DNA of 64,000 nucleotides from Humibacter albus DSM 18994 (GTDB taxonomy: Bacteria > Actinomycetota > Actinomycetes > Actinomycetales > Microbacteriaceae): contig NZ_ATXT01000018.1 of assembly GCF_000421825.1 (NCBI RefSeq), positions 162,754-226,753 on the forward strand. The letters run 5' to 3'. This document shows positions 37,515-47,098 of this stretch, piece by piece. Under the pieces are notes generated by a model. It searched no databases. It was not told the origin of the DNA and was given only the letters and a program-made list of their open reading frames with translations. How positions within the stretch are numbered: position 1 is the first letter of the stretch; every line of letters starts with the position of its first letter. Position numbers and translations under genes: made by a program.

Positions 37515-38062
37515 TACGCCTTCGATCCTGCCTTGTCGTCCTGCTCGAGCTCGGCGAGGAACCGGTCGACGACACCGGTCGCCGTCGTGGAATCCTTCAA
37601 GCTCTCGCCGATCACGCCGGATGCCAGATCGATTGCGAGCGACCCGACCTCCGCGCGAAGCGCCACCGCGGCGGCCTTCTTCTCGGCGTCGATCTGCACC
37701 TGCGCATTGCGCGTGATGCGATCGGCCTCAGAGGTCGCCTGGTCCTTGTGCTCCGCGACGATGCGCTTGCCGTCCTCGCGAGCCTGCTCGCGGATGTGGG
37801 CGGCCTCGCTGCGAGCGTCCGCCAGCTGCGCCGTGTACTCCTCGAGCAGGGCCTCGGCCTGGTGCTGAGCCTCGTCCGCCTTGGCGATGTTGCCTTCGAT
37901 GGCCTCCGCGCGCTCGTCGAGCATCTTCTTCATGCGCGGCAGCGCCAGCTTCCAGAAGAAGATGAGAATCACGACGAAGCACAGCGCCGACCAGACCAGG
38001 TCGGACGCCGACGGGATCAGAGGGTTCGGAGCCTCTTCCGCCACGACGATTGCGTGGATCAT
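37514..38062 (-). CDS. atpF: ATP synthase b subunit
   Basis: This 182-residue protein has one N-terminal membrane helix (about 22-42) and a long charged helix (AEEAQHQAEALLEEYTAQLA-like) that forms the peripheral stalk. The ATG at 38062 has AAGGAGG four bases upstream, which decides it over the GTG one codon earlier, which would be too close. It ends inside the atpH start. Confidence 0.96.
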   Translation of the reverse strand: MIHAIVVAEEAPNPLIPSASDLVWSALCFVVILIFFWKLALPRMKKMLDERAEAIEGNIAKADEAQHQAEALLEEYTAQLADARSEAAHIREQAREDGKRIVAEHKDQATSEADRITRNAQVQIDAEKKAAAVALRAEVGSLAIDLASGVIGESLKDSTTATGVVDRFLAELEQDDKAGSKA

Positions 38063-38093
38063 CACGCCTCCTTATCGGTGGTCGTGCTGACCG

Positions 38094-38381
<288 letters not shown>

Positions 38382-39179
38382 TTAGTGCTCTTCAGCCAGC
38401 GCGAGCTGGATGTAGACGGTGGTGAGGATGGCGAAGATGTAGGCCTGCAGTGCCGCGACCAGCACCTCGAAGAGAGTGAAGACGAAGCCGAACGCCAGCG
38501 TTCCCACGCCGAGGAGCTTGAAGAACCCGGGCGCGGTGAAGAAGAAGAACGTCGTCGCGCCGAAGAACAGTGAGAGCAGGAGGTGGCCCGAGATCATGTT
38601 GAACGTGAGTCGGAGCACCAGGGTGACGGGCCGCAAGACGAACGTCGAGAAGAACTCGATCGGCGTGATCAGCACGTAGAACGGCCACGGAACGCCCGCC
38701 GGGAACAGCGCGTTGCGGAAGAACCCTGCCGGATGCTTCTTGACGCCCGCGTAGATGAACGCCACGTATGCGACGGCCGCGAGCAACATCGGTGTCCCGA
38801 CCACCGAAGTACCGGCGACGTTCAAGAACGGGACGACGCCCGTCAGGTTCATGAACAGCACCATGAAGAAGATGGTGGTCAGCAGGGGCAGGAAGCGTCG
38901 GCCGTCTTTCTTGCCGAGAAGATCGAACGCGAGATTCACTCGCACGAAGTCCAGGCCCATCTCCACCAGAGACTGGAAGCGACCGGGAACGACGCGCATC
39001 TTGCGGGTACCGATCCAGAATAGGACCAGAAGCACGATGACCGCGACGAAACGGACCAGCATGATGCGGTTGATCTCGAAGGGGGTGCCCTCGAAGAAAA
39101 GCACCGGCGGGAAGAATTCGTCGATCGTCGGCCCGTGGAAGGTGCCGTCACCATCGGCGGCGGGGACCAGCAGGTTCAC
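38382..39179 (-). CDS. atpB: ATP synthase a subunit
   Basis: This protein of about 265 residues is the Fo a subunit with five to six membrane helices. The essential Arg is in VTLVLRLTFNMISGH and the proton channel residues are in the last helix. The start is uncertain. The GTG at 39179 gives a protein beginning NLLVPAADGDG. A CTG at 39194 has GGAG six bases upstream, and a TTG at 39254 would extend it without a ribosome-binding site. The function is certain; only the N-terminus is open. Confidence 0.94.
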   Translation of the reverse strand: MNLLVPAADGDGTFHGPTIDEFFPPVLFFEGTPFEINRIMLVRFVAVIVLLVLFWIGTRKMRVVPGRFQSLVEMGLDFVRVNLAFDLLGKKDGRRFLPLLTTIFFMVLFMNLTGVVPFLNVAGTSVVGTPMLLAAVAYVAFIYAGVKKHPAGFFRNALFPAGVPWPFYVLITPIEFFSTFVLRPVTLVLRLTFNMISGHLLLSLFFGATTFFFFTAPGFFKLLGVGTLAFGFVFTLFEVLVAALQAYIFAILTTVYIQLALAEEH

Positions 39180-39481
39180 AGCGTTAGCTAACAGCGCTAT
39201 CTCCGGATTCGAAGGCGTCGAGCGAGGCTCAAAGCGACGATGAACAATTACCAAGGCATCGCGCCCGGCGCGATTGCTCGCGGGACAAGATGGGGGAATC
39301 TTCAGTCAACTGTACCGGAGATTCTGCCTTGTAACGAATTGATATGAACCGCTCGGCGCTCGCATCACGCGGGAGATCACGACCCGAGACCGTGGGTTCT
39401 ACAAACCGTCGAAATCGATTCTACGGTATGTCGAAGACTGCTCGGAACACTCGTGGCCGATGTCGCCGGGCCGAGCCGGAT
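39180..39481 (-). promoter_or_regulatory. 302-bp leader and possible promoter of atpB-C
   Basis: This gap between atpI-like and atpB has no coding character apart from a possible short N-terminal extension of atpB. On the minus strand a TAGAAT box at 39423-39418 fits a -10 element, with only a weak -35. The segment near 39300-39350 is the AT-richest of this region. A second atp promoter here is plausible, with a leader of about 230 bases. Confidence 0.4.
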
Positions 39482-40012
39482 TCAGCGTCCGCCCGGCAGG
39501 CGCGTGTCGCTGGCGTAGGGCATCCGGGATCGCAGCACGACGACCACGTCGACCACGAGCGAGCCGATCACGCCCACGATCATGGTGAGGAACATCACCT
39601 GCGGATTGACCCAGGGCTGACCCTTCAGCAGGATCGCCACGACGATGAAGAGCACGAACTTCACCAGCCAGGCACCGAGCACGATCCCGAAGAAGATGCC
39701 GACGAAAAGGTCACTGGCGGTGAATCGATTCGCCAGCAGGATGCTCGCGGCCGTGATCCCGAGATAGACCACGGCCATCGCTGTGCCGATGAGAGCGCTC
39801 ACGACGCCGACACCTCCGGCGACCAGGCCGCCGACGACGCTTGCGACCACCGCGATGGCCAGCGCGAGCAGACCGCCCCACAGGAGAGCGGACTTGAGGA
39901 CGAGATTGGAACTGGGGCCGCTCGACTGCTGGGGCGCTCTCGCTTCGTCCGCGGGGACGGGACGGGATGCGGTCGACTCCGTCTCGGGCCGGTCTGGTTG
40001 CTGATCGGTCAC
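39482..40012 (-). CDS. AtpI-like membrane protein
   Basis: This 176-residue protein has a disordered N-terminus (about 1-35) and four membrane helices between about 38 and 160. It sits between the wecA-type gene and atpB, where atpI is found in many bacteria. AtpI assists c-ring assembly and Mg2+ handling. Sequence similarity to classical AtpI is not obvious by eye, so the call rests on position and topology. The GTG at 40012 overlaps the previous stop as GTGA. Confidence 0.75.
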   Translation of the reverse strand: MTDQQPDRPETESTASRPVPADEARAPQQSSGPSSNLVLKSALLWGGLLALAIAVVASVVGGLVAGGVGVVSALIGTAMAVVYLGITAASILLANRFTASDLFVGIFFGIVLGAWLVKFVLFIVVAILLKGQPWVNPQVMFLTMIVGVIGSLVVDVVVVLRSRMPYASDTRLPGGR

Positions 40013-41331
40013 GGCGTTCTCTCGTTCTGGTGGGTCTCGTCGGTCTGGGTGGTCTGAGGGTTCTGGGTGGGCTGCGGGTTCTGGGTGGGCTGCGGGTTCT
40101 GGGTGGCCTGGCTGCGGCTTGCCCGCGCTCGCCCCGCATCGTCGGTCAAGGGCGCTGCCGGCGTTCCGGTCGCGACGACGATGGCCCCCGGCACGGCCGC
40201 CGCGCCACGGCGTCTGCTCAGCGGAGCGAGCGTGAAGGCGGCGCACGCGACGAGTCCGACGCAGAGGAACACGATCGCCGGCCAGACGGGCTGGAAGAAG
40301 AAGAGCAGGCATCCGATCGAGACGACCGCGGTCCAGGCGTAGAAGATGAGCACGGCTTGCAGATGCGTGTGCCCCATGTCGAGCAGTCGGTGATGAAGAT
40401 GCTTGCGGTCGGCGCTGAACGGAGACTTTCCTGCGCGGACGCGCCGGAACACGGCGAGGCCGAAATCGAGCAGGGGAACGATCAGTACCGCGAACGGCAG
40501 GATGATCGGGATGAAGGCGGGAAGCAGGGTGTGCGCGCCGCCCTGCTGCAGCGAGATCGGGTCGATCTGACCCGTGACGGCGATGGCCGAGGAGGCCATG
40601 AGCAGGCCGACGAGCAGCGCTCCCGTGTCGCCCATGAACATGCGAGCAGGGTGCCAGTTCAGCGGCAGGAAACCCGCGCAGGCGCCGACCAGGATGATCG
40701 CGAGCACCGACGCGAGGCTGAAGTAGTTGTAGGGGTTCGTCTTCACCGTGATGAGGTAGCTGTAGAGGAAGAATGCCCCGTTGGCGATGAGGGCCACCCC
40801 CGCGACCAGGCCGTCGAGCCCGTCGATGAAGTTGATCGCGTTCATCACGAGCACGATCGCGAACACGGTCATGGCGACACTCATCCAAGGCGACCCCACC
40901 GTCACTCCCCCGCCGAGCGGAAGCGAGTAGATCTGCACGCCCAGCCAGGCCACCAGGCCGGCCGCGACGAACTGCCCGGCGAGCTTGGTCATCCAGTCGA
41001 GGTCCCAGAGGTCGTCGGCGACGCCGATGACCACGATGAGCAGTGCCGCGCCGAGGATCGCGAACACCGGCGTCGGCTCGGAGAACACGACGGCGAGCAG
41101 CGGGCCTCCGAAGTCGGGAAAGATTTGGGAGAACAGATAGGCGACGCCGAACGCGACGATGATGCCGAGGAACATGGCGACGCCGCCGAGCCGCGGCGTG
41201 GGCGTGGTGTGCACATCGCGTTCCCGGATGCGCGGGTACAGCTTGAACTTCAGCGCCACCCGCCACACGACGATCGACAGCACGAACGTGACGATCGCCG
41301 TGACCAGGCCGATGACCAGAAGAAGGGTCAT
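40009..41331 (-). CDS. WecA-type undecaprenyl-phosphate glycosyl-1-phosphate transferase
   Basis: This 440-residue membrane protein of the MraY/WecA family has about ten helices. It has the conserved DVHTTPTPRLGGVAMF start, the catalytic aspartates in NAINFIDGLDGL and GVADDLWDLDW, and the HHRLLDMGH loop. It would move a sugar-1-phosphate, probably GlcNAc-1-P, onto undecaprenyl phosphate for wall glycopolymers. The C-terminal tail has three NPQ(P/T)TQ repeats encoded by an 18-bp tandem repeat (40057-40112). The ATG at 41331 overlaps the sua5 stop (ATGA), and its own stop overlaps the atpI-like start. Confidence 0.93.
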   Translation of the reverse strand: MTLLLVIGLVTAIVTFVLSIVVWRVALKFKLYPRIRERDVHTTPTPRLGGVAMFLGIIVAFGVAYLFSQIFPDFGGPLLAVVFSEPTPVFAILGAALLIVVIGVADDLWDLDWMTKLAGQFVAAGLVAWLGVQIYSLPLGGGVTVGSPWMSVAMTVFAIVLVMNAINFIDGLDGLVAGVALIANGAFFLYSYLITVKTNPYNYFSLASVLAIILVGACAGFLPLNWHPARMFMGDTGALLVGLLMASSAIAVTGQIDPISLQQGGAHTLLPAFIPIILPFAVLIVPLLDFGLAVFRRVRAGKSPFSADRKHLHHRLLDMGHTHLQAVLIFYAWTAVVSIGCLLFFFQPVWPAIVFLCVGLVACAAFTLAPLSRRRGAAAVPGAIVVATGTPAAPLTDDAGRARASRSQATQNPQPTQNPQPTQNPQTTQTDETHQNERTP

Positions 41332-42038
41332 GTCGTCTGCGTGTCCCCTGCGGACTCGTCCTCGAGTGCGTCGCCGACGACCTCGCGCAGCTGCTCGTCG
41401 GAGATGACGCCGTGGCGCAGAATGCGCAGCTTGCCGGCACCCGAGACGAGGGCGGTGGCATCCACGATGGTGGACGACGTCTCGGTGAGGCCCTCGCGCG
41501 CGTAGTCCACGCCCACCTCGCCCCCGTCGAGGTAGGCGTCGATGCTGTCGCCGAGCATCTCCTCGGCCTGCTGCGCCGTCGTCGCGGCCTTCATGCCCGT
41601 CTTGTTGGCGCTCGAGACCGCGAGCGGCCCCGTCGAACGCAGCAGCGCCAGCGCGATCGGATTGTTCGGCATGCGCAGTGCGACGGTGCCCTGCGTCTCG
41701 CCGAGATCCCACGACAGCGAGGGCTGCGCCGGGAGCACGATGGTCAGACCGCCTGGCCAGAACGCGCCCGCCAGGTCACGAGCCTCCTGCGGGACGGTCT
41801 CGGCGAGCGCGTCGAGCGTCGTCAGCGCCGGAATGAGGACGGGCGGCGGCGACTGACGCCCTCGGCCCTTCGCCTCCAACAGCCGCGCCACGGCGTCGGC
41901 GCTGAACGCGTCGGCACCGATGCCGTAGACCGTGTCGGTGGGGAGGACGATGAGGTCGCCGTTCTCGATGGCGGCGCGTGCGTACCTGGTGCCCTCGGCG
42001 AGAGAGTCGTCGTCGGAGCAATCGAAGAATGTGGTCAT
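41328..42038 (-). CDS. tsaC: L-threonylcarbamoyladenylate synthase (Sua5/TsaC/YrdC)
   Basis: This 236-residue YrdC-domain protein makes threonylcarbamoyl-AMP for the t6A modification of tRNAs that read ANN codons. The family motifs LPTDTVYGIGADAFS, AFWPGGLTIVLP, VALRMPNNPIALALL and AVSSANKTG are all present. The length fits TsaC with a short extra C-terminal region, not full-length Sua5. It heads the minus-strand run into wecA and atp. In related genomes prmC normally lies directly upstream; here a DrrAB cassette intervenes. Confidence 0.95.
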   Translation of the reverse strand: MTTFFDCSDDDSLAEGTRYARAAIENGDLIVLPTDTVYGIGADAFSADAVARLLEAKGRGRQSPPPVLIPALTTLDALAETVPQEARDLAGAFWPGGLTIVLPAQPSLSWDLGETQGTVALRMPNNPIALALLRSTGPLAVSSANKTGMKAATTAQQAEEMLGDSIDAYLDGGEVGVDYAREGLTETSSTIVDATALVSGAGKLRILRHGVISDEQLREVVGDALEDESAGDTQTT

Positions 42039-42145
42039 GACCGCTCGATTCTAGCGATGCCGATCACGACCTCCCTGTGACGCCCGGACAGCGACGCCGA
42101 CGAAGCAGGCCCGGCCACGGGCATCCGATAGAACTGTTTATCTCG

Positions 42146-42167
42146 CACACTGTGTGTGTTATACACT
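42146..42167 (+). promoter_or_regulatory. operator/promoter candidate of the drr cassette
   Basis: CACAC-TGT-GTGTG (42146-42158) overlaps GTGT-TAT-ACAC (42156-42166), giving two short inverted repeats. TACACT (42162-42167) could be a -10 box. The ATG of drrA follows 44 bases later with GGAAGGA before it. This is a likely site for the cassette TetR protein, but binding is inferred. Confidence 0.4.
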
Positions 42168-42210
42168 CTGAGTACGACATAGACAGTTAGTCGATCGGAA
42201 GGACGACGAA

Positions 42211-43281
42211 ATGACCGCGACGAACCGAACGGGGCCTGCCATCGACGTAGCAGGGCTGCGGAAGGGCTACGGGAACCACGCTGTGCTCGATGGTGTGGAC
42301 TTCACGGTGGCGCGATGCGAGATCTACGCGCTGCTGGGGCCGAACGGTGCCGGCAAGACGACGACCGTGAACATCCTTTCCACGCTCGTCCGGCCCGACG
42401 CCGGCGAGGTGCGCATCGGCGGCGTCGACGTGCTCGCGCGGCCCGCGCAGGCGAGACGGATGTTCGCACTCACCGGGCAGTACGCCTCGGTCGACGAGTT
42501 CCAGACCGGGGCAGAGAACCTCGCGATGATGGCACGGCTGAACCACCTGCAGGCATCCGCTCGGCGCACTCGCGTGGCCGAGCTGCTCCAGGCGTTCGAC
42601 CTGAGCGGAGCGGCGAACAAGCGGGTGGCCGGATACTCCGGAGGGATGCGACGTCGGCTCGACCTCGCCGTCAGCCTCATCGCGATGCCGCCCGTGCTGT
42701 TCCTCGACGAGCCCACCACAGGGCTGGACCCCCGAAGCCGTGCCCAGCTCTGGTCGCTCGTCGAGGAGCTCGCCCACACCGGCACGACCATCCTCCTCAC
42801 GACGCAGTACCTCGACGAGGCCGAGCGCCTCGCCGATCGCGTGGGACTCATCGACGACGGACGGATCGTGGCCACCGGAACGCCCGACCAGCTCAAGGCG
42901 CAGGTGAGCGGCGACCACATCGTGTTCTCGTTCGGCGAGCGCCACGACGTTCTCCGGGCGGCCGAGCTCGCGTTGCGGCACTGCGCCGACGGTGCTCAGG
43001 TCGAGACCGACGAGGCGACCCTGTCGGTACGCATGCCGACGTCGGATGCCGTGGAGGACATCCGCGCGCTCCTCGCCGAGACGGCGAAGGCCGGAATCCG
43101 AGTGAGCGACATCGCGATCGCGGGTCCGACGCTCGACGACGTATTCCTCACCCTCACCGGACGGCCGTCTGCACAGGAGAGATCGGACGACGCTGCAGGC
43201 TCGCACGAACAGCCCACGGCCGGCGAAAAACGCGCAACCCACGAAGAGAAGACCCACGAAGAGAAGGAGAAGGCGGCATGA
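42211..43281 (+). CDS. DrrA-like ABC transporter ATPase
   Basis: This 356-residue ATPase of the daunorubicin-resistance type has Walker A GPNGAGKTTT, the Q-loop in LTGQYAS, signature YSGGMRRRLDLA, Walker B LFLDEPTTGLDPRSR and the H-loop in TTQYLDEAE. The position usually held by His is Gln, as is common in DrrA (TTQYLDEA). A DrrA-type C-terminal domain and a Lys/Glu-rich tail of about 30 residues follow. It overlaps the permease gene by four bases (ATGA). The pair should export a hydrophobic compound. Confidence 0.94.
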   Translation: MTATNRTGPAIDVAGLRKGYGNHAVLDGVDFTVARCEIYALLGPNGAGKTTTVNILSTLVRPDAGEVRIGGVDVLARPAQARRMFALTGQYASVDEFQTGAENLAMMARLNHLQASARRTRVAELLQAFDLSGAANKRVAGYSGGMRRRLDLAVSLIAMPPVLFLDEPTTGLDPRSRAQLWSLVEELAHTGTTILLTTQYLDEAERLADRVGLIDDGRIVATGTPDQLKAQVSGDHIVFSFGERHDVLRAAELALRHCADGAQVETDEATLSVRMPTSDAVEDIRALLAETAKAGIRVSDIAIAGPTLDDVFLTLTGRPSAQERSDDAAGSHEQPTAGEKRATHEEKTHEEKEKAA

Positions 43282-44084
43282 GCACCATCACGATGACCTC
43301 GCGTGGGGTCGAAGTTCGCCATCAGAGCCGGTGGAGTGCCGGCTCGGACATCATCGCGATGTCGGGACGGGAACTGCGACGCTCGCTCCGCAGCGTGGAC
43401 GCCCTCGTGACGGCATTCGCCATTCCTGTCTCGATCATGCTCGTCTTCGTCGTGATCTTCGGGGGCGCAATCTCCTCCGACGGCGACTATGTGAACTACG
43501 TGGTACCCGGAACCCTCGTGCTGTGCCTCGGATTCGGTGCAGCAGCCACCGCGATCGGCGTGGCGCAAGACGTCGCCACGGGCACCGTCAACCGGTTCAA
43601 GACGCTCCCCGTGCTCGGCTCGGCCGTGTTGCACGGCCATGTCGTGGCGAGTCTGCTGCGCAACCTCGCTGCGTGCGTGCCCGTGGTGGTCGTGGCGCTC
43701 CTGCTCGGCTTCCGTCCCGCCGCGGGCCTGTCGGGGTGGATCGACGCGGGGCTCTTCGCGGTGCTGATCATTCTCGCGTTCACCTGGCTCAGCGTGCTCG
43801 GCGGCCTGCTCCTGAGCGTGGACGCCGCGGGCTCGATCAATTTCGTGTTCCTCTTTCTGCCCTACATCTCCAGCGGGTTCGTGGCCGTCGACACGATGCC
43901 GGGCTGGTTGCACGGCTTCGCGGACCACCAGCCGTACACGCCGATCATCGAGACTCTGCGCGCACTGTTGGACGGCGCAGCGCCGGGCGCCACGTTGTGG
44001 GTGGCGCTGGCCTGGCTCGCGGGCATCCTGGCGGTGGGAGCGGTGGGATCCGCTCTGGTGTTCGCCCGTCGGGTGAAGGGGTGA
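43278..44084 (+). CDS. DrrB-like ABC-2 type permease
   Basis: This 268-residue protein has six membrane helices of the ABC-2 transporter type. Conserved features are an early amphipathic segment (SGRELRRSLRSVDAL), the GTVNRFKTLPVLGSAVLHGHV segment and PYISSGFVAVDTMPGWLHGFADHQPYTPIIE near the end. This matches the DrrB family. It would form the channel for the drrA ATPase encoded immediately upstream. The ATG at 43278 lies within the drrA stop. Confidence 0.92.
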   Translation: MSTITMTSRGVEVRHQSRWSAGSDIIAMSGRELRRSLRSVDALVTAFAIPVSIMLVFVVIFGGAISSDGDYVNYVVPGTLVLCLGFGAAATAIGVAQDVATGTVNRFKTLPVLGSAVLHGHVVASLLRNLAACVPVVVVALLLGFRPAAGLSGWIDAGLFAVLIILAFTWLSVLGGLLLSVDAAGSINFVFLFLPYISSGFVAVDTMPGWLHGFADHQPYTPIIETLRALLDGAAPGATLWVALAWLAGILAVGAVGSALVFARRVKG

Positions 44085-44153
44085 CGCCGCGGGCGGGCCG
44101 GGTGTACGCCATAAACTGGCCGCACCCGGTCCGTCCCGAGCGTGAGGAGCGCG

Positions 44154-45104
44154 ATGTCCGACACCGAAGCATCCGCCGACCTGTCGCTGCCGCACGCCGT
44201 CGCTCTCGCCTGGGGCGTGGCCGAGCGACCGCAGCGGGGTCCGAAACGCGAGCTCAGCATCGAGCGCATCGTTGAAACCGCGATGAAGCTCGCGGATGCC
44301 GAGGGGCTCGGCGCCGTGTCGATGGCCCGTGTCGCCTCCGCGCTCGGTTTCACGACGATGTCGCTCTACCGGTACGTGACGAGCAAGGACGACCTGCTGC
44401 TTCTGATGCAGGACGCCGTCGCCGACATCGAACTGCCCGAACCGCCCGAGGACGACTGGCGAACGGGACTGAGGCAATGGACGCTCGCCAGTCTCGCCTC
44501 CCTGCGCGCGCACCCCTGGTACAGCCGGATCCCGATCAGCGGCACACCCCTCACGCCGAACGTGATGCGGCTCATCGACGCCGCGCTGCGGGCACTCCGT
44601 CCCGCTCCGCTGAGTGACCAGGAGAAGATGGCGTGCGTTCTGTTGGTCGGCTCATACGCGCGTGCCGTCGGCAGCGTGCAGGCAGACATCGCGAGTTCCG
44701 GAGCGAGGGCCGACGAGGTCAACGGCCAGCGCTTCGCCGCTGCCCTCGGCCAGCTGGTCACCTCCGATGGCTTTCCCGATCTCGCACCGGTGATCGCCTC
44801 CGGCGCCTACACCGATGACGAGTTCGACGACTTCGCGTTCGGCCTGGAACGCGTGCTCGACGGCATCGCCCGCTACATCGACGAGAGGGGCGAGGCGAGC
44901 TCGCTGCAACGGGACGGCGTTCCCGACAGCGCGACGCGCGTCGCGGAGGACGCCACGCTCTACGGCTCCGACAAGCGCGTCAGAGAAGCCGCGAAGGCTC
45001 GTCGCGAGGCCGAGAAGGCGCTGCGGGAGGCGCGCAAGCGCGAGCGAGAGGCGCTGAAGGCCGCTCGGGAGCGCGCGGAGAAGAACGCCACGAAGAGCGC
45101 GTAG
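44154..45104 (+). CDS. TetR-family regulator with TetR_C-type domain
   Basis: This 316-residue protein has a TetR helix-turn-helix (about 40-85, LSIERIVETAMKLADAEGLG then LGFTTMSLYRYVTSKDDLL) and the TetR_C-like helical domain seen in regulators of DrrAB exporters. The last 45 residues are a highly charged Arg/Glu/Ala helix, an unusual addition. The ATG at 44154 follows GAGGAG and is preferred over a GTG 12 bases upstream. It ends eight bases before the convergent prmC stop, leaving no room for a terminator. Confidence 0.92.
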   Translation: MSDTEASADLSLPHAVALAWGVAERPQRGPKRELSIERIVETAMKLADAEGLGAVSMARVASALGFTTMSLYRYVTSKDDLLLLMQDAVADIELPEPPEDDWRTGLRQWTLASLASLRAHPWYSRIPISGTPLTPNVMRLIDAALRALRPAPLSDQEKMACVLLVGSYARAVGSVQADIASSGARADEVNGQRFAAALGQLVTSDGFPDLAPVIASGAYTDDEFDDFAFGLERVLDGIARYIDERGEASSLQRDGVPDSATRVAEDATLYGSDKRVREAAKARREAEKALREARKREREALKAARERAEKNATKSA

Positions 45105-45112
45105 GCGTCCGC

Positions 45113-45985
45113 TCAGCGCAGCGCCGTCGTCACGCGGTCGCGCAGGGTGAGGTCGCGGTGAGTGGCGGAGGCGTGCCAGCCATCGGCATCCAGGATGCTG
45201 CGCACCGCCTCCCCCTGCAGCTCGCCGTGCTCGATCGCCAGCAGGCCGCCGGGGTGCAGCAGCGCCCGGGCACGACGCGAGAGCACGCGCACGACGTCGA
45301 GCCCGTCCTCGCCGCCGTACAGCGCCTCCTCGGGGTCGAAGAGGCGCACCTCCGGATCACGCGGGATCGCGTCGTCGGGCACGTACGGCGGGTTCGAGGC
45401 GACGACGGAGACCCGCCCGTCCAGCTCGCCGAACGCGTCGGCGAGGTCGCCGCCCACCAGCTGCAGGTTCGCCGCCCGCTGCTCCTGGAGGTTCCGCTTC
45501 GCCCACGCGTACGCCTGCGGCGAGCGCTCCACGGCGAACACGCGGGCGTGCGGCACCTCGGTGGCCATCGCCAGCGCGATGGCTCCGCTGCCGGTGCCGA
45601 GATCGACCGCGATCGGCGCGGGATCGGCCGCGGCGACCAAGGCATCGATCGCGAGCTGCGCCAGCAGTTCCGTCTCCGGCCGTGGGACGAAGACACCGGG
45701 CCCGACCAGCAGGTTCATCGCCCGGAACGGAGCGCGTCCGGTGAGATGCTGCAGCGGTTCGCGAGCAGCACGCCGCGCGGCCAGAGAACGCAGCTCGGAT
45801 GCCTGTGCCCGCGTCACGGAGGACCCCATGACCGCCATCGCCTGCACGCGGCCGCGCGAGGCATCCAGAATGTGGCCGAGCAGCAGTTCTGCATCGACCT
45901 GCGGGTGAGGAATGCCCGCAGCCGTCAGCTGCTCCGCGACCTCGTTCAGCAGCGAACGCACGGAGGAGTCGGGCTCAGCGGTCAT
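45113..45985 (-). CDS. prmC: release factor glutamine methyltransferase
   Basis: This 290-residue methyltransferase modifies the Gln of the GGQ motif of peptide release factors. The SAM-binding [15 protein letters not shown] segment is near residue 115 and the catalytic NPPY motif near 188. The N-terminal helical domain ([28 protein letters not shown]) is typical of PrmC. The ATG at 45985 follows GAAAGGA. The usual partner prfA is about 5 kb away here, separated by cys, CPBP and folate genes. Confidence 0.95.
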   Translation of the reverse strand: MTAEPDSSVRSLLNEVAEQLTAAGIPHPQVDAELLLGHILDASRGRVQAMAVMGSSVTRAQASELRSLAARRAAREPLQHLTGRAPFRAMNLLVGPGVFVPRPETELLAQLAIDALVAAADPAPIAVDLGTGSGAIALAMATEVPHARVFAVERSPQAYAWAKRNLQEQRAANLQLVGGDLADAFGELDGRVSVVASNPPYVPDDAIPRDPEVRLFDPEEALYGGEDGLDVVRVLSRRARALLHPGGLLAIEHGELQGEAVRSILDADGWHASATHRDLTLRDRVTTALR

Positions 45986-46146
45986 GGCGGAGGCATCCTT
46001 TCGCGCCACGATCTGTGCCATGCGAGGGTCGTCACATTCGCGATCGGGGCCGAGCGTCAAGAATAGGCTCGTCACGTGCCGCGCCGCACGATCCGAGGCG
46101 GCGTAGCGCTGTGAAGATTCACCGCCGTCACGACGAAAGGCAGCCC

Positions 46147-47085
46147 ATGTCAGGCACCGTGCACTCCGACATCACCGAGGTGGTCGGCAAGACCCCGCTC
46201 GTGCGACTCAATCGCGTGACCGACGGGGCAGAGGCGACTGTCGCCGCCAAGCTCGAGTTCTACAACCCCGCCGCGAGCGTCAAGGACCGCATCGGGGTCG
46301 CGATCGTCGACGCTGCGGAAGAGGCCGGTGCGCTGAAACCCGGTGGCACCATCGTGGAGAGCACCAGTGGCAACACGGGTATCGCGCTCGCGTTCACCGC
46401 CGCCGCCCGGGGCTACAAGCTGATCATCGTGATGCCCGACACGGCGAGCAAGGAGCGCCGAGTGCTGATGCGGGCGTTCGGCGCCGAGGTGCGGCTCATC
46501 CCCGGCTCGGAGGGCATGAGCGGCGCGGTCGCCATGGCACAGGACATCGTGGCGAACACCGACAACGCCATCTGGGCCCAGCAGTTCGCGAACCCCGCCA
46601 ACCCCGGCATCCACCACGCGACGACAGGCCCGGAGATCTGGGAGGACACCGCGGGGTCCGTCGACATCCTGGTCGCCGGAATCGGAACCGGCGGCACCAT
46701 CACCGGCGCGGGCTCGTACCTCAAGGAGCAGAATCCCGAGGTGCGCGTCATCGCCGTCGAGCCCGAGGAGTCGCCCATCCTGAACGGTGGGCAGCCCGGC
46801 CCGCACAAGATCCAGGGGCTGGGCGCGAACTTCGTGCCCGAGGTGCTCGACACCTCGGTGTATGACGAGGTCGTGGACGTGAACGCGGATGCCGCACTCA
46901 CCATGGCGCGCCGGCTCGCGGCGGAAGAGGGCATCCTGGGTGGCATCTCGTCGGGCGCGGCCGTGCACGCCGCCGTGCAGGTCGCGAAGCGGCCCGAGAA
47001 CGCGGGCAAGACCATCGTGGTCGTGCTGCCGGACTTCGGCGAGCGCTACGTGTCGACCGTGCTGTACGAGGATCTGCAGGACTGA
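46147..47085 (+). CDS. cysK: cysteine synthase A
   Basis: This 312-residue PLP enzyme makes cysteine from O-acetylserine and sulfide. The PLP Lys46 is in [11 protein letters not shown], the phosphate loop in STSGNTGIA, and the GTGGTITG and [10 protein letters not shown] blocks are present. The ATG at 46147 follows GAAAGG and gives the family N-terminus ([20 protein letters not shown]), although the frame is open upstream. cysE starts 13 bases after its stop, giving a two-gene cysteine operon. Confidence 0.97.
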   Translation: MSGTVHSDITEVVGKTPLVRLNRVTDGAEATVAAKLEFYNPAASVKDRIGVAIVDAAEEAGALKPGGTIVESTSGNTGIALAFTAAARGYKLIIVMPDTASKERRVLMRAFGAEVRLIPGSEGMSGAVAMAQDIVANTDNAIWAQQFANPANPGIHHATTGPEIWEDTAGSVDILVAGIGTGGTITGAGSYLKEQNPEVRVIAVEPEESPILNGGQPGPHKIQGLGANFVPEVLDTSVYDEVVDVNADAALTMARRLAAEEGILGGISSGAAVHAAVQVAKRPENAGKTIVVVLPDFGERYVSTVLYEDLQD

Positions 47086-47098
47086 CGACACCGCCACG

